A program made the translations under genes and the position numbers. The notes under the pieces are model-generated. The model had not been told where the DNA came from. It saw nothing but the letters and a program-made list of their open reading frames with translations, and did not search any database. A stretch of DNA of 64,000 nt. It comes from Temnothorax longispinosus (lineage: Eukaryota; Arthropoda; Insecta; Hymenoptera; Formicidae). Positions 1-30,528 of the stretch are shown piece by piece (position 1 is the stretch's first letter; each line of letters opens with the position of its first letter). The stretch lies in assembly GCF_030848805.1 (NCBI RefSeq), contig NC_092358.1:28906061-28970060 (forward strand), in the 5' to 3' direction.

Positions 1-1248
1 GTTACATCAAATCTTGTATACAGCTTACGTAAAGACGAGAAAATAATATTTTTTCCCGTCGTTGGTTTTTTTGTCCGTGACCTTGCATCGGCTGATATTT
101 AACTCGTGATTACGGAGCTATTACACTTAATAATTGCAGCGATTTTGTCCATCCTATCAGAGTTTTTGTTGCAGAGAGATCACGACTGAGTATTTTTTTT
201 TACATAATCTGTAGTGTATATATAATACGTGTCGGAAGCCATCCCGGTGTTATCTTTTTCTTGCAATATATCAGCACGATGCTATCGTTAATCGTATTAA
301 AATGCTTCAAGCGACATATTATTTCATATGTTATTATTTTATTATATGTATTTTCCAATTTGCTTCGTGCATGATAACATATCATGTTTAACGTATCGAA
401 GTAGCAATCCTCTTCGCGGTGTAATAATAAGTCGCATATATAATAATTTTTTACCGGTTTCTTGGAGTTCAACCACATCGGATTTGAATATTGTAAAAAC
501 TAAAATATGCGTTAATGGATTGACATTCGAAAAAAGACCATTAAAAGTAAAGATAACATTTGAAATTGAAGGTTGACGACCCCGGAAAACATTCGTGTGA
601 CTTGGTTGCAAAAGTCACGTTAGATCACGTGTTCCGTTTCCGCAAAATAGGAAAGTAGTATGTCACAAAGGCGTCGAGATCCCTGATTTATAGCTTACAT
701 TTTTGTAGCATTATCTCAATTGTAAAGTGCTTTATTTATAAAAGTATAAAAAAGACACTATTTGTTTATCATAGATTGTGATAAGAACAGAGTTGAAATT
801 GGTATCGTTTGCATGTGCATGCATAATGCAATTTGAATATATAATTTTAACACGTAAAAATCGTATATGCTTGCATGGATACTTGTAGACGCATATAGCG
901 TTTCAGATACTCGCGCGGATGTGAAAACGAGAGATTTCCTCAACCGTCTTTTATCGCGGACTTCCGGTATTTCACGCGTTGTACGCGCCACATCTCGTCG
1001 TTTTCCCCGTCCAGGAATCGCGACAGAATCAAGTAGCGTTGATCCGCATTTGCATAAAAATTAGAAAAAGACGGAGTAAAACCCGTACTACTTTTTTTAA
1101 ATAGAAATTTCCGTTTCAGAAATACGGAAGTCGCTTGTGGAGAAATTTATTCACACCTTTTGCGTCTCCACGCGATGTGTTAAAATTATATGGTATCTCT
1201 CAGTTACATAATTTTGCGTTTAATATTTATATTAGAAATCGTTATTTG

Positions 1249-1290
<42 letters not shown>

Positions 1291-1457
1291 AAGTATTACA
1301 AGTTTCCTTAAATGTAAGGCTAGCCCTACTACAATACACCATTCTTTTTGTTAGAAAAAGAAGCGTTTTTCTTTTCCACGTGAAAAATAAAGCAGAGGAA
1401 ACAAGATAAGCATAAAAGGACTGATTACGTCTAATGACGATTCTTTTTCTGTTGCAG
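1..1457. other. Intron of the FRMD5-like gene (5' portion)
   Basis: AT-rich sequence with no exon that I can recognise. A (GA)n microsatellite lies at about 1252-1284, a little upstream of the first visible acceptor. I looked for the missing first F1 exon here and did not find it. Confidence 0.6.
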
Positions 1458-18316
<16,859 letters not shown>

Positions 18317-20853
18317 TGTGACAAGACCGGGCCGAGATCGTCCTACGTCATCGCGTAGCTCGCTCTCCCTTCAGTGCCAAGTTGCCAGGATGGACTCGTG
18401 ACTGAAAGAAATCACGGCTCACAAGTCGCGGAGAAAAGAACGTGCGCCTCTTATCCCTATTGCTCCCGCCTCCTGCCTTCTTTCCCCCCCGTTGCGCACC
18501 GTCGCGTCGCATCACAGCTTGGTTGCACGAGAGTGAGTGCTTCGGACCGAGAAGACCAGAAGACCGAGTGCTACCGGAAGCAGAAGAAAGGAAGGCCGGA
18601 AGAGGAGAGATGAGAAGCATCGCGTTGAAGGGATTAACCGAGGTCGGAATCTCGCGCAAACTTACGCGCGAGGGGAACGCGCGTACGCGTTTTAATTCGA
18701 CCGACGGGAAGTCAGAATTCTATATAAAAGAGAAAACTGTACAAAGGTTGTATTTAATCGGGATGTGAGCAGAATGTATGTATAAAATTGTGTTTATGCG
18801 TTATATTTTATCTGTAATGTTCTTAAATTGCTTATTGTTTTTATGAAAAACGCTTTTTATGACTACGCGTATTTCACTAAGTTTCCCGGATTTCTCATTA
18901 CTACTCATTAGTTATTTCACTGCTGACTCGTCTGCTATTTTGGCAGAATACGGATCCACAAAACCGACGTATTTATCTTGCAGATATTAAGTTCCGCCAG
19001 TTTTCCTTATGAATTAATATTCTTTTGTGGAAATATATATCGCCAATATAATAGAATATACTTGTTTAATGAACAATATTAATAACTGATTTATTGAAAA
19101 GTAAATTTTAATATTTCTGTGCACAGTTGCAATGAGCAAGGAAAAATCTTTTAATCATTAAATGAATTATTCATCTTAAAAATGGCATTGACTCGATTTT
19201 TTAAAACTGGTTACATTAAATTATATATTTCATGAAATTGGGTAGGTGTATCTCGTGTTGATTGTATTACAATATTTTATTCATATTATTTGAAAGAAAA
19301 AAAGAAAACAGATTTTGGCTGTAAGAAAAGCTCGATTTTGTTTGATCTATACCTGCACTCGGACGGACATTACGTATACATACATAGTGCAATGTTGGTT
19401 ATCGAATGGCCTATCGTGTTACCATGAAAAGAACGAGGACAGGAGTGCTCTTTCTCCGGATTTTCGTGAAACTTTCCCCGTGAGTCGCGGATAACACGAA
19501 AAGACGCCCAAACCGCAATGTGCGCGCGGTATAATAGACAAAGTAAAAATATTTTGACATTGTGAAGAGACGAAATAAAGAGCATACATACACACACCTA
19601 CACACACAAAAAAAAGCGAATATGTAATATATTATATACAAGTCACTGACAAGGCGACGCTACTTATAGAGACTTTAGATTATTTTAAATCGTCAACGAA
19701 AAGCAATTGTTTCGTAGATAATTGTAGACTATATACGTGCAGCTCTAGTACGGAAATGGTGAAGGATATTGCGTGGCAGCGTTAAATTGACGAGATTCCG
19801 CTGTCGGTTTCTTTGCGTTCTTACTCGGATGTACGGGGGCATAGGTGCGCTTGATGTGCGTGATCACTTTGTCTTATTGTCATCTTATTCTATCGCGAGA
19901 GTATAACATCTTTCATCGCAGCGTGTAAATTCTTGATATAGATCTTAAGGACATGTCTCTCTTATGAAAGTAAGATCTGTCAGGACCTGCCTTCGCAGAT
20001 ATATGTCGCGTTTGATAAAATTACATGAAATTTTGAGAGAATGTACCTCTTAATTCTCACGTTTTACGTATATGTGCAATTAAATCGAAAAGGAGTGAAA
20101 CAAAATTGAAACAGATTTAACAATTATAGACGCATACGCGTTATTTAAAAAAAAAACTCTTATTTCTTTTTGCGAAATTGTAAAATGCGATTTCCCAAGA
20201 TTTAACGTAATTATATGATTGATATGTATGTATATTAAAATACATATAATTATATAATGATTACATATTGATTACAGGCAGGTTCTGATTTATCTTACAC
20301 CTTAGACTGAATGTCCGCTCCAGCGTTTTATTACCGAAAGTGGCAAACTTTTACCGTCGATAGCAAAAATTTCTGAAGAAAATAGTCGGTGACTCTCCCG
20401 ACTCTCCGTTAATCATAAAGTTGTACAGTTGACATTTGTTCTCGAGAAGAAGGGCTTTTAACTCTCGAGTGGACACGCAACCTCACTGTCAGCCATTTTT
20501 CCTAAAAGTGCCTACGCTGTCTTACACCCTTTCGTGTCATTCGATTCGCTCGAAATCCGCCCTAAGCTGAACGAAAATGGAGTGGCGCGAGGAAAAAGGT
20601 GAAACAGAAATTAAGTAAATTAATGAACGATGAATCTCATGCCGATCTTCGCGTCGAGGCTTTTGGCGGCGCTCTCCTGTCCGTGAGACCTGTTCATATC
20701 TCGGATCGTCGACATAGATTCGTGAAATTCTTGAGATCGGTGTTCTAAGGTGTTTCCGACGTTGATGAAAAGAGAAGCGTTGTCGAGAGTACAGACGGCT
20801 CTAGAAAATTAGAGTGGTAACTGTGCGAGACGCGACATATCGTTGTTAATAAA
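18317..20853 (+). other. 3' UTR/downstream region of the FRMD5-like gene
   Basis: No coding signal is seen after the stop at 18316. AATAAA hexamers occur at 19574-19579 and 20848-20853, either of which could end the transcript; the real cleavage site cannot be told by eye. The region is AT-rich with short homopolymers. Confidence 0.4.
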
Positions 20854-23800
20854 GCAACGGGGGTTCGCGAGATTTCGGCCTTTCCCAGGTGGGCGATAAA
20901 CAGAATCTCCTTTCTAGTCTATTATTAGCGTTGTCAGGGAAACGCATGTTTCGGACCAGCACAGAATCTCACGAACTTCCGCAGCTTATTAATAAGCCGG
21001 CTGGGATGAGATTATAGCTTAAATCAAAATTTAATTCGCTTAAATTAGATACGTAGATAATGTAAGACGAAGATTAATCCATGCAGGAGAACGCCGCGAG
21101 CATCAAGCTAATTGTATAAATAAACGGATGTCAATTGCAATATAAATGTAATTCTAGTTATTAATTAAGGGTACCCGCTCTCGCTGGGCCAGTCGATGTA
21201 AAAAAGAGACGAGAAAATTTTAACGGAAACGATAAAAGTTTGGATTGAAACGCGGAAAATTGATATGCTACTTATTAATCCAAATCTGAATGATTCCACT
21301 CTACGAGAAATCTCGAATACTGATCCAAATCTGGATGATTCTACACTCTATAAGAGTAATCTTTGAGAGCAAAATTATCCGATGGACATTAAATAAGAAA
21401 AAGAATTTTTTGCGATGCCACGTTCAATTTGTTATACTCTCCGAGGGTTGCTCTCCTATCAGCAAAGTTCATATAACTGAACTAATGTCGAATTTAGGAT
21501 TATATGATACTCAAGAGTTTGCGCTTGAGAGAACTACTTTCTATTTCAAATACTCTCCAAGAAGCGTATAATAATAGGATTGGGATTTTTGCTTGCAATA
21601 ATCGCGAGTGTTGATTGTTAAAAATCCCGGTTCGGAGAGCAAAATTTTTAATTAGACACTCGGTCTAAAGTCCGAAGAGCAGATTGTTTAACGTAAGGGA
21701 TGGAATGGAATAATATTGAGAGTTGAAGATCGTCGGAACGTGGCATAGCCTCTGCGCGATACACTTTACAGAACTTCCCCGGTAAAATTAAGTTATCATA
21801 GACGATGCGCAGCTGTATATATTAAGGAGAAAGGTTCACTATATAATGTTAAAACTGTTAAACGTTAGCGGATTATATGATCTTTGCGCAACGATTGAAG
21901 GCAGGCAATATACAGGATGTGTCCAAAAGATAGAAGTAACATTTGTTTTCAAAAATTTAGACCTAGTTGATGACATAATTATTGATGACGACGTTGGTAT
22001 CAAACGTTATTAATTAACAACGGTAATTTAGTACGCTTTAATTTGGGAATTTGGGGAGTGAGATTTAATCAATATCGAAATAGCTAATAGATCGTAGACG
22101 GTCTCTTACGTTGAATTTTTAGTGTACGAGTACGATATTTTGAAAACGTTGTACGATGTAGTTGCGCAGACGTGAAAAAAATTTAAAGTAAAAATATCTC
22201 CCTTTTATGATATTCGTATTATCGATAAGATTTTTGTATCATCAGTTGACATTATTGCAAATTGCAAGCCGCGTTTCGTCCTTATTGTAAATTGATTGTA
22301 ACGCGATGTGCTTGTATGAAACTGCAACCGACAGTACGCTTCAATCAGGCGTGCGTACAATGCGTACACGACGTCGTGCGTTTTCTCATTAATTGTAAGC
22401 CGTTAAACGTCGTAACACTTTTCTGGCGCGCACGCGGTGCGCGTACTTGATGCTGAACATGGCTATACGTCACGTGTTAATGTACGTACTTGATATCGCT
22501 GCCGAACTGTGCGGATCTTCATGTAAATGTACATCTAGCCTACTGCGTTACTTTTAATAGTCGAGTTGTCGAGGTTCTCGGGATTACGTTGTTAGATATT
22601 TATTTGATGACTAACGGGTAAGAGTACGTTATTCGCTGTAGCTGCTACGTAAGTGAATTTCAACCGAACCTTTTTACGGACGCGACTGCAGGAATAATTT
22701 AACAGAGGGCTAAATACTACGTTGTGTACAAATGTGACGGTGGATGTAAGTTGGGTGTAAGTGCACGGTTAATTAAAAACGGCCGACGCGACGACGGAGA
22801 AGCGGAGCTCTGCGCTAATCAAAACGAAATACCGATGATAATCTTTCTACAATCTCCATTCGTATGTACACTTTTTGTACGCTTGCAACGTGTAGCGAAC
22901 AGTTGTAGTCGTATGAGGAGTGCGTTTTTTTTCCTGGTCTGTTAGTCCTTGAAATTTTGTATCGCATGCATGAATAAACAAAACATTTCATTGCAAACCC
23001 GCGAAACGAAATATTTCATAAAATACCATCCAGAGTTTTATACACTTTTTTCCAACAGACGAAGAAGCGATTCCTGCGTTTGAACATTTGGTTCCCCGAA
23101 TCTATATTCTATCGCATAAAGATAAGATACGAATTAGATACGTTGCTCGAGTAATAACTTTTGAAGTTTTTTTATAATTCTGATCGGTTATTCAAATTTC
23201 GATGTAAAACGATCGTAAACCGCACAAATTAACACTAAATTTCTTTTTTTGCTAATAGACGTTTAAATAGTATGCTTATTGAAAAATTCGAGTAACATAA
23301 TATTAATAGAGATACCAACGTTGACAGCGGAGTAATCTAATCGGTGAAGATGATAACGAAGAATTGCAACACCGCCTTACTTAGTCACGCATTCAGTTTG
23401 AAAGCGAAGATATCATTTCGTCAATATAGCATCACGGATGAGACTACATAATAATAATGATGTGCGTGATTCATCCGTGTCGTGGTTTTAAGAATCGCGA
23501 TCTGCCGCTGATTTTTCCGTATGCTTCATAGATGCCGATCCTTCATTTTCGCGATGGAGCGTAAAATCGCGAACGATTTTTACGAAATGCTAGCTAACAC
23601 GACCGAGCCTTTAAGATATTAATATCCGTTAAGATAATAAGATCTTAACGGAAAGCAACACGCGCAATCGGAAATCGGGAGACTGCGTCTCGCAGAGACG
23701 CGCTCGAAACTGGGACGAGTTCATCCGTGGAAAGTGAATTAACAACGGCCTTGGATTAACGCAACTCGGCAAACTCATGGATAAAGCGATACGTAGGCAT

Positions 23801-24280
23801 ACACCTGTCCGTGAAAGGAGAGTCCCACCTGCCGTATTGATGTTTTGCCAGGACCAAACATCGGAACGGAACGGCCGTCGGCGGTTCGTTATCGCGACAT
23901 GTATACAAACATCAATAAGTACCGAGTCAACTTTCACGAGATGTATACCGATTTCCCCTTTCGGCTGTTGTTATTACCTCTACGCGCGACATTAACGTTT
24001 CGATGACAAAATCAACAAACGCGACGAGTTTACTTGGACTCACAACAGTAAACAGAGCCCTAACAGCTCTCACGACTTCATCCGACGTGTAGCAACAATC
24101 TTCGATACACGAGTCTCTCAGAAGCCAAATTGATCTGCTCCACGAGCTAAATAAAAGGCAGAGAAGATTGATGGAGAGACGCGTGTGTTATGGGCGTTAT
24201 ACGTAAGAAATTTACAAAAAGTGGAGTCGTTCTAAAAAAAAAAACTTATAAGTACATGCGACAGAAGAATAACATGAGAC
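20854..24280. other. Spacer without a recognised gene
   Basis: AT-rich spacer. A local direct duplication lies at about 21278-21352 (two diverged copies of ATCCAAATCTG(G/A)ATGATTC). Scattered open frames lack any recognisable protein signature. Confidence 0.45.
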
Positions 24281-24667
24281 GTGCGGAATCCCGAATTCTC
24301 CCGTCGCGCCTCTCACAAAGGCAGCGTGCAAGCCAGCCCGGTACCGGTGACGGCGGTGACTCACCGTGCTCGTGCTGGTGCTGGTGGTCGTTCGTCGTTC
24401 AGTCCGCGACGGACTACGAACCCGTCGACATCGAGCGTGTGTGTCTGTGTGTACACGCGCGTGCGTCTTCCCGGTCTCGGCCCCGGCCCCCGGCGCGGCG
24501 TGTCATTTAAACGCGGACCTGCTTGAGCGATCGGTGTCATCGGTGATCATCTTCGGTGTGTCACGTGCGTCATTTGTGTCCGCGATATGATTCGGAGCGG
24601 TTAAGGTTAGGTGGACTACCTGCGGTGACAACTTTGGTGGATCTTCCCTCTCAATTTCAACGACATG
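24280..24667 (+). promoter_or_regulatory. CpG-rich candidate promoter and 5' exon of the class I myosin
   Basis: This is the most GC- and CpG-rich block in the 18-30 kb spacer. It holds an arthropod-like initiator (TTCAGTC near 24396). About 270 bases downstream, an ATG at 24665-24667 is followed at once by GTAATT, a possible splice donor. Joined to the myosin acceptor at 30528, this would give Met-Val-Tyr-His-Trp, the expected N-terminus of a Myo1e/f motor. A five-codon upstream frame starts near 24587. The link to the myosin is inference; no other candidate start exon stood out. Confidence 0.35.
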
Positions 24668-27605
24668 GTAATTGAACATGTTTAATTAATTAAGCAAGCG
24701 GAGAGCGGCGTCAGGATTGATCTCAGTTTTTCGAGTTTTCGATAATTGAATGAAATTGGAATCTGCCTGAAATATCGAGGATATAAATGGAATGTGTTGA
24801 GTTTCGAAGAGAGATCGCATTACTGTCCTATTAAATGAGTGACAAAAATTGATGCACTATTTTATTGTTGAAAAGCATAATTTTGGCTGTTTCAAGTGTA
24901 TTATTTATAATTTATAAGGCTACGCGACGGGATCGATATAAAAAAGAATTCATAATATGTCTAAATATAATGCAGGAGTATAGAAATTAAATTCAAATGA
25001 AGGGTGTGAAAAAATATAGGTGCAATGCGATGTCTCATATCGCGCTGTAAAATTATGAGATGCTATCGGGACTTGAATATAAATATATATGTTCTGTCAT
25101 ATTCAATCTGACCTCGGAGTAAACTTTAAATTCAGCCCAGATTGTATCGCGTCGCTTTGACTCTTGGATCGTGAATAATGAAGTGTCTTGTAGTTGAATG
25201 ACGTCAGAATTGTTTCCCCATCGAAGTTCTTACCTTCGATACGCAAGTATATATTTATTAAATATTAAATTATTATTAAATAAAATCTTTTTACAAGAAG
25301 ATAATTTTTTTAATAATTAATTCAATTGTACATAAATCTTTGTATTTATTGCACAAAGTGGACGTACGGGATAATAGGGAAAAATATGCCGTATTGTAAA
25401 GTTAGAGTCGTGCATGCGAAGCGACCGATCTTGCGAAGAATGAAGAAGCGGTAGCAGAGATGAACGGTCGCTCGTATAGAATTCGTGATCTTGGCTTGAT
25501 CTTCGTGAGTCGTGTCGCGAGCGCGTTCTCCTTGCGTCCCGCCTTTCTTTGTCTCGTGATCCGTGAACGGGAAGTGATTCATTTTCTCATGGCTCAAAGG
25601 CAGTAGCAAGACTAAAATGCCCCAACGTCGAACGTGATGCAGGAAACTGCACTGTCTTGAAGCAAGGACGATTGATTGTCCTCGTTAATCAAAGCGCAGC
25701 GGCGTTATACCGGCATACAGCCGCGTTTCATCACTTGCGAATCGGAAAAGATATTAGAGACGACTTTGAAATTAATTGGAAACCGATAATTATATATTCA
25801 TTTTACATTGGACGCCATTGTTGTGCATTACGCGCAAGGATTCGTCGCGTAAATCGCCCTCGAGGGTCTCGAGAGAAAATAGTTACGTCGATGACGTACT
25901 TGACATACGGATCGGTGAGCGATCATTTCCAAGAAATCCGTTAATCATCAAAGTTCCGGATTTTCTACATCTAAATCATCAAGCTGCACTTTGCGCGAAT
26001 CACCAGAATATTTGAATAATCTTAATATTTCAATATTTGAATAATCTTAATTTATACCACGGAATGAGATAACTTTGATGGAAAATTTGTGGTTGATTTT
26101 CTATTGATTTTTAATGCTTTCAACATCAGAAATCTCGTCACGGAGTGCGTACGGTTTGAAGATATAAGTTTCGCGCGCTGTCATGCGTTAAAACCGCATT
26201 GCGTCGCCTCGATACAATACACACCTTGCGATCGCTTTTTAATAAATTTACAAAACAGGATAATGCGGCATTATACCTCGCGCCTCGCTCTTGCACGGTG
26301 AGTCACATTTTTCACGATAGACTTTAACAGGTTCGTTGAACTAGTTCGCGCCTTTTTCACTCCTTCCTTGCTCCGTCCCTCGCTTTCGTGAGCGAAGTAG
26401 GTATCTCGACGAGAGGCGATTTCGTAGGCGATCTCTATTTGGCTCGAACGGTTAAAGGAACGACTGTCGTCACACGATCGCCATGCTTATTGCAATGGAC
26501 GTCGTCAACTGTATAAGTGCGTCTCGGGCTGAATGCCGTCGACACGTGCATGGGCGCGTACTGCAGAGGATCGAGGACAGATTTCAAGGAAAGTCTTTAT
26601 TTTTACAGAGACAGTTCCACATTTTTTTAAACATCTATATTTTTTTAATGCGTAGCGTATATACCGTTTCTTATGGATTCGTTAGCCTGACGAATATCGA
26701 ATATATCTCCAGAAAAAGCTGCGTTATCGATATCTATTAGTCAGTTAGAACAGATATTTGCTACGGTAACGCAGCTAAGAATCCGGATACGTTCGCAGTA
26801 ATATTGTAGCTGCAGTTCCTTTAAATTTTCATAGCGATTACGACAGCATCCGATAGTTTCATTTATGAGACAAAATTCTCTTCAATTGTAGCTATCTAAT
26901 GGATTATCTCCTATTCTGGAAATCAGAGCGATCGTCACGGTGTAAAGTAGAGAGACAAAGAGAGAGAGAGAGAGGAGAATCGTCACTGATGCGTGTAATG
27001 ACGTTTTAAAGCTCTCTTCGATAAAGTATGCGTATTGGTAACCTCGGTACCTCGGTACCTTCTGAGAACACTTTTACAACTGTTATTATGCGCTGGGAAT
27101 TTTACGGTTGTGCACATTGCGTACACCGACCGATATATGTAGAGGAATATCCTGTTAGGATGCATTTAGTTTGCATGTACGTTACTTTTGCGACGTCCCA
27201 TCGCGGGGATCGATAAATATTTATTTAAAGAAGCGCGATGGGGAGGAGAAAATTTATCAAAGAGCCAGAGGCTTGATTTTTATTGAGTTGTGGCGCTAAT
27301 AAAGCTCTCAATTTCTTTTCCCTTTTATAACAATATTCAACGTGGTATACAGTCGCGCAATATAATTGAATCAATTATTTCAACTCGATTCAATTAGAGT
27401 GCAGAGCGACTGCAGAGTGACGTGCGGCGTGTGATCACGCTCCATTCTCGATCGCTCGGAATAGTCGGACGTTCGTTTCGTGTCGGCGACTATCGTAAAG
27501 GAGAGATAGAGAGAGATCATTATCGCAGAATCGGTTAGGCAACGCGTTATCGGAGGAGTGCAAATATAAGTCTAGCGAGATGATAACGCATGCACGGCCG
27601 CGTCC

Positions 27606-28001
27606 TTGCGTCGCGTGCTTATAATCGCGGCATTGTTAATCGTTTCCGAAGGATGCGATGCAGGCGAGCAAGGCCAAGGGACGCGTGTGTTCGTCTTATT
27701 GTCCGAGCCGGCCGGGGCCTTAGAATTGCCGGTCTGTGCATGCCGTTTGTGCCCGTTCCAATGCCCGAGACGCCCGCACGTTTTCTACTCCATGAGATAT
27801 AATTCTTCTGAGAACGTTTGTGAGTGTATCGTTCGTCGTTCTCTATCAGCGGACGTATCCGCACCTGCCATGAAAGATTATTATACTTCTGAGATTTCAA
27901 ACGGTAGATCTAAGGCAGGATTAAACGGTAGCTTTCGACGTCGGGTCGTTGTTGAGAGAAAGATTTTCATTCCTTTGCGCGTGTTCGTTGTTTCTACATA
28001 A
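27606..28001 (+). CDS. Possible small secreted cysteine-rich protein (uncertain)
   Basis: An open frame of about 131 codons begins with a hydrophobic, signal-peptide-like stretch (RRVLIIAALLIVSEG) followed by a segment with Cys clustering (LPVCACRLCPFQCP, then ENVCECIV). No ATG opens this frame: the first possible codon is TTG at 27606, with a stop a little upstream, so a real gene would need an upstream exon or a non-ATG start. A second overlapping frame beginning ATG at 27590 looks less protein-like. I do not recognise a family. It may be chance. Confidence 0.2.
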   Translation: MRRVLIIAALLIVSEGCDAGEQGQGTRVFVLLSEPAGALELPVCACRLCPFQCPRRPHVFYSMRYNSSENVCECIVRRSLSADVSAPAMKDYYTSEISNGRSKAGLNGSFRRRVVVERKIFIPLRVFVVST

Positions 28002-28061
28002 ACTATTTAGAAATTTTCGTCCAAATACGGAAAACCGCTGTATATGTGCTATCAATGCTAT

Positions 28062-28231
28062 CCCTATTCACTCCAACCAGCCCTTTCGTGTTCCCACGAG
28101 TTTCTAATCCTCGCATCATAACTCACGAACGAATTGACGAAATTTAATGTTCCAAAGCGCAAATTAAAGCTACTACTTTTAGCTTTAGCCGAGGATTAAA
28201 AGGACGGAAAAAAACATTGGAGTGAATAGGG
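28062..28231. mobile_element. Short MITE-like element with 15-bp perfect terminal inverted repeats
   Basis: CCCTATTCACTCCAA at 28062-28076 is matched exactly by its reverse complement at 28217-28231. CTAT stands immediately outside both ends (28058-28061 and 28232-28235), as expected for a target-site duplication. The 170-bp body has no coding capacity. The superfamily is not assigned. Confidence 0.65.
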
Positions 28232-30528
28232 CTATTATTGTTAAATATATTATTAGATAATATACAGTCATATGCTATCATCGTATAAGATGTAAAGATG
28301 ACTTATATACATATATACACATGTCGTGTACATGTGATTTGAATCCATTACTCGATATTGTTATATTGTTGGGTTATAGATAACAGCAGATTGCGTTATC
28401 ACTTGGCTGATAAGTGATCTGTTGCGGAAATGCTTAAATATGCTTAAATGTCATTATAAATCGATAGAGAACGACAAAATACGTTGACAAAGAAATGACA
28501 TTTCACAGTCAAAACAATATATATACCTATATGTATATCCGATATATCTTTAAGTTAAATTTCTGCAAAAATCGCTTGGGTTTAGTGAGAAATAAAATTT
28601 CAATTCGACATTTCTTTCAAACAGAAAATGAGATAAACTGGTCATCTATAGATAACCAAAGCGACATATCGCGAGAAATTTATTTCGACAGTATAGTTTC
28701 CAGCGAAATACGACAGAAAGATCGGTGTCCGCTACATGCAGCAGTAGCGCGATATCTCGTTGACCGCCACCGCGTCGCGGCCGCGCCGGCGGAACTGCGG
28801 TGAACGAACAGACAGTTTCATTACGGCGGAAGCCATGAAATCATGCCTCTGCTCTGGTCCGGCACGCGCGGACCTCGGTACAACAAGAGGGAAACGTTGT
28901 GCGATCGATCGCGCGGTCAGTAGCCCCATCAGTCATAATTAATTAACTGACCCCATAACGGGCCGCGTCGATCGAATAGCTTGATGGCAAGATTGCCACT
29001 CATTTCCATTTTCTACGAAATTCCTGTCTGTCTGTCTGTCGTCGAAATAAGGACGACGAGAAGCGGAAGTTGGAAGCGTGACCATTCATCTCTCGTTGGG
29101 CATTGTCAGTCATTGTCAGCTGAGGCCTGAGCAAACGCCATTCTCGTCGCTTTCTATATACGGACTGACGAAATCTCGTCTCCTTCTTCCCTCTTTCTCT
29201 TTTTCTAACTTTCTCGATTGTAATCCATTTGCGAGGCTATTTGCATGTCACATATGGGCGAGTTGCTCCGTAGTCCGCTAATACTAATTGGACCAAGATG
29301 TTAACGACGGCGACATATGGCGCGATCGATAGTGACATGCCTTCTATTGGAGGAGGAGGAAAAAAAATTGCTTTACAAGCAGCTTATATATACATATATA
29401 CATATATTTATTTGTGCGTTTCTAGAGTTAAAAATTATAATTGATAACTCTGATACGAAATATATAGATAGTTCGTAGGGTATAGTCGACAAAAACTTAA
29501 TCGTTTACGCTTAGAATCCTTTGTAGTTTGTAATAATCCGTTAATTGGCTTCGACGATGGATTATATCAAACGATCGTTTAAAATGCAATTAAGATGATG
29601 CCCTGCTAGAGCGTCTACGGAAGATGCCTTGCCTCGCGCGACACCTTGCACTATACTCGATACTCGCAATTATACAGAATTCGTTGAAAGAGAATCGCTC
29701 GACCGGAAGTATCCATATGCGCTGACTACGATTTCTCTCGCGTTCTCCAATGCTATACCACGTGCAACCAAGAATGCTCGTTTCACACGCCGGACTTCCA
29801 TTCGCGGCATTCTTTTTATGCGTTGGCTTCTTTACGACCGATTCTTACTCAATATACGCGTGGATTTTTTTACTTTTAAATACAAACCGTTGTCAGCTAA
29901 AGAAATATAATAGTTATTTAATCCGTATTAAAATAAATACAGAAGAAATATGAAACAGAGAGAAACAGAGAGAGAAAAATGTTTTTCAATATGAAATCTT
30001 TCGTTAGTAGTTGGAAACGTCGGAAAGCAAAAGTTTATTATGTCAACATTTCTAGCTCTGTATTGCTACAGTGATCCAATAAGGTAAATAATGTAAGATA
30101 CTTTATAACGATTATTATACCTACGGGATAAAATGTTAGAACGCTTCTCTTGCAATATAGACCAAGTCGGACTTTGATAAGTCAACTCGGTTAAAAAATC
30201 GCTATATATAAATAATGCAGTTAATGTCCAAGTATATAGCATCTATTATAAGCCGTTGCGTTAAAAGGGCACAGTAAGAGCGCTGGACTGAACCCTCGCT
30301 GAAAGAGGAGCGGAAACGATCGATGAATCGGCGATCCGTGAAACGTCGGAGCGAATAAGCACTTCTGATACTCGCGACACAGAAATTGTAATTGGATTCG
30401 CAATGCGCGACGTTCGCCGATTTCTCGTGCGTCGCGTCGCCGCGTTCGTAATTTCAATAAATTCGCGACGACACGAAATCAAAAACGTGTTCTCGCTAAT
30501 CAAAATCAATTTATTTCTTCATCCTCAG

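Larger units (their letters stand above)
24668..30528. other. Candidate first intron of the myosin, or spacer
   Basis: 5.9 kb of mostly AT-rich sequence. It contains a GA-rich microsatellite near 26955, a weak cysteine-rich reading frame at 27606-28001, an inverted-repeat element at 28062-28231, a TCTG tetranucleotide run near 29024-29042 and a TA-rich run near 29385-29410. No conserved protein is seen. Confidence 0.4.

Noticed and set aside
21910..21935. ACAGGATGTGTCCAAAAG, reminiscent of transposon termini
   Set aside because: No matching inverted or direct partner found nearby.
27590..27802. ATG-initiated frame overlapping the cysteine-rich frame
   Set aside because: Arg-rich, out-of-frame shadow with no leader or family feature.
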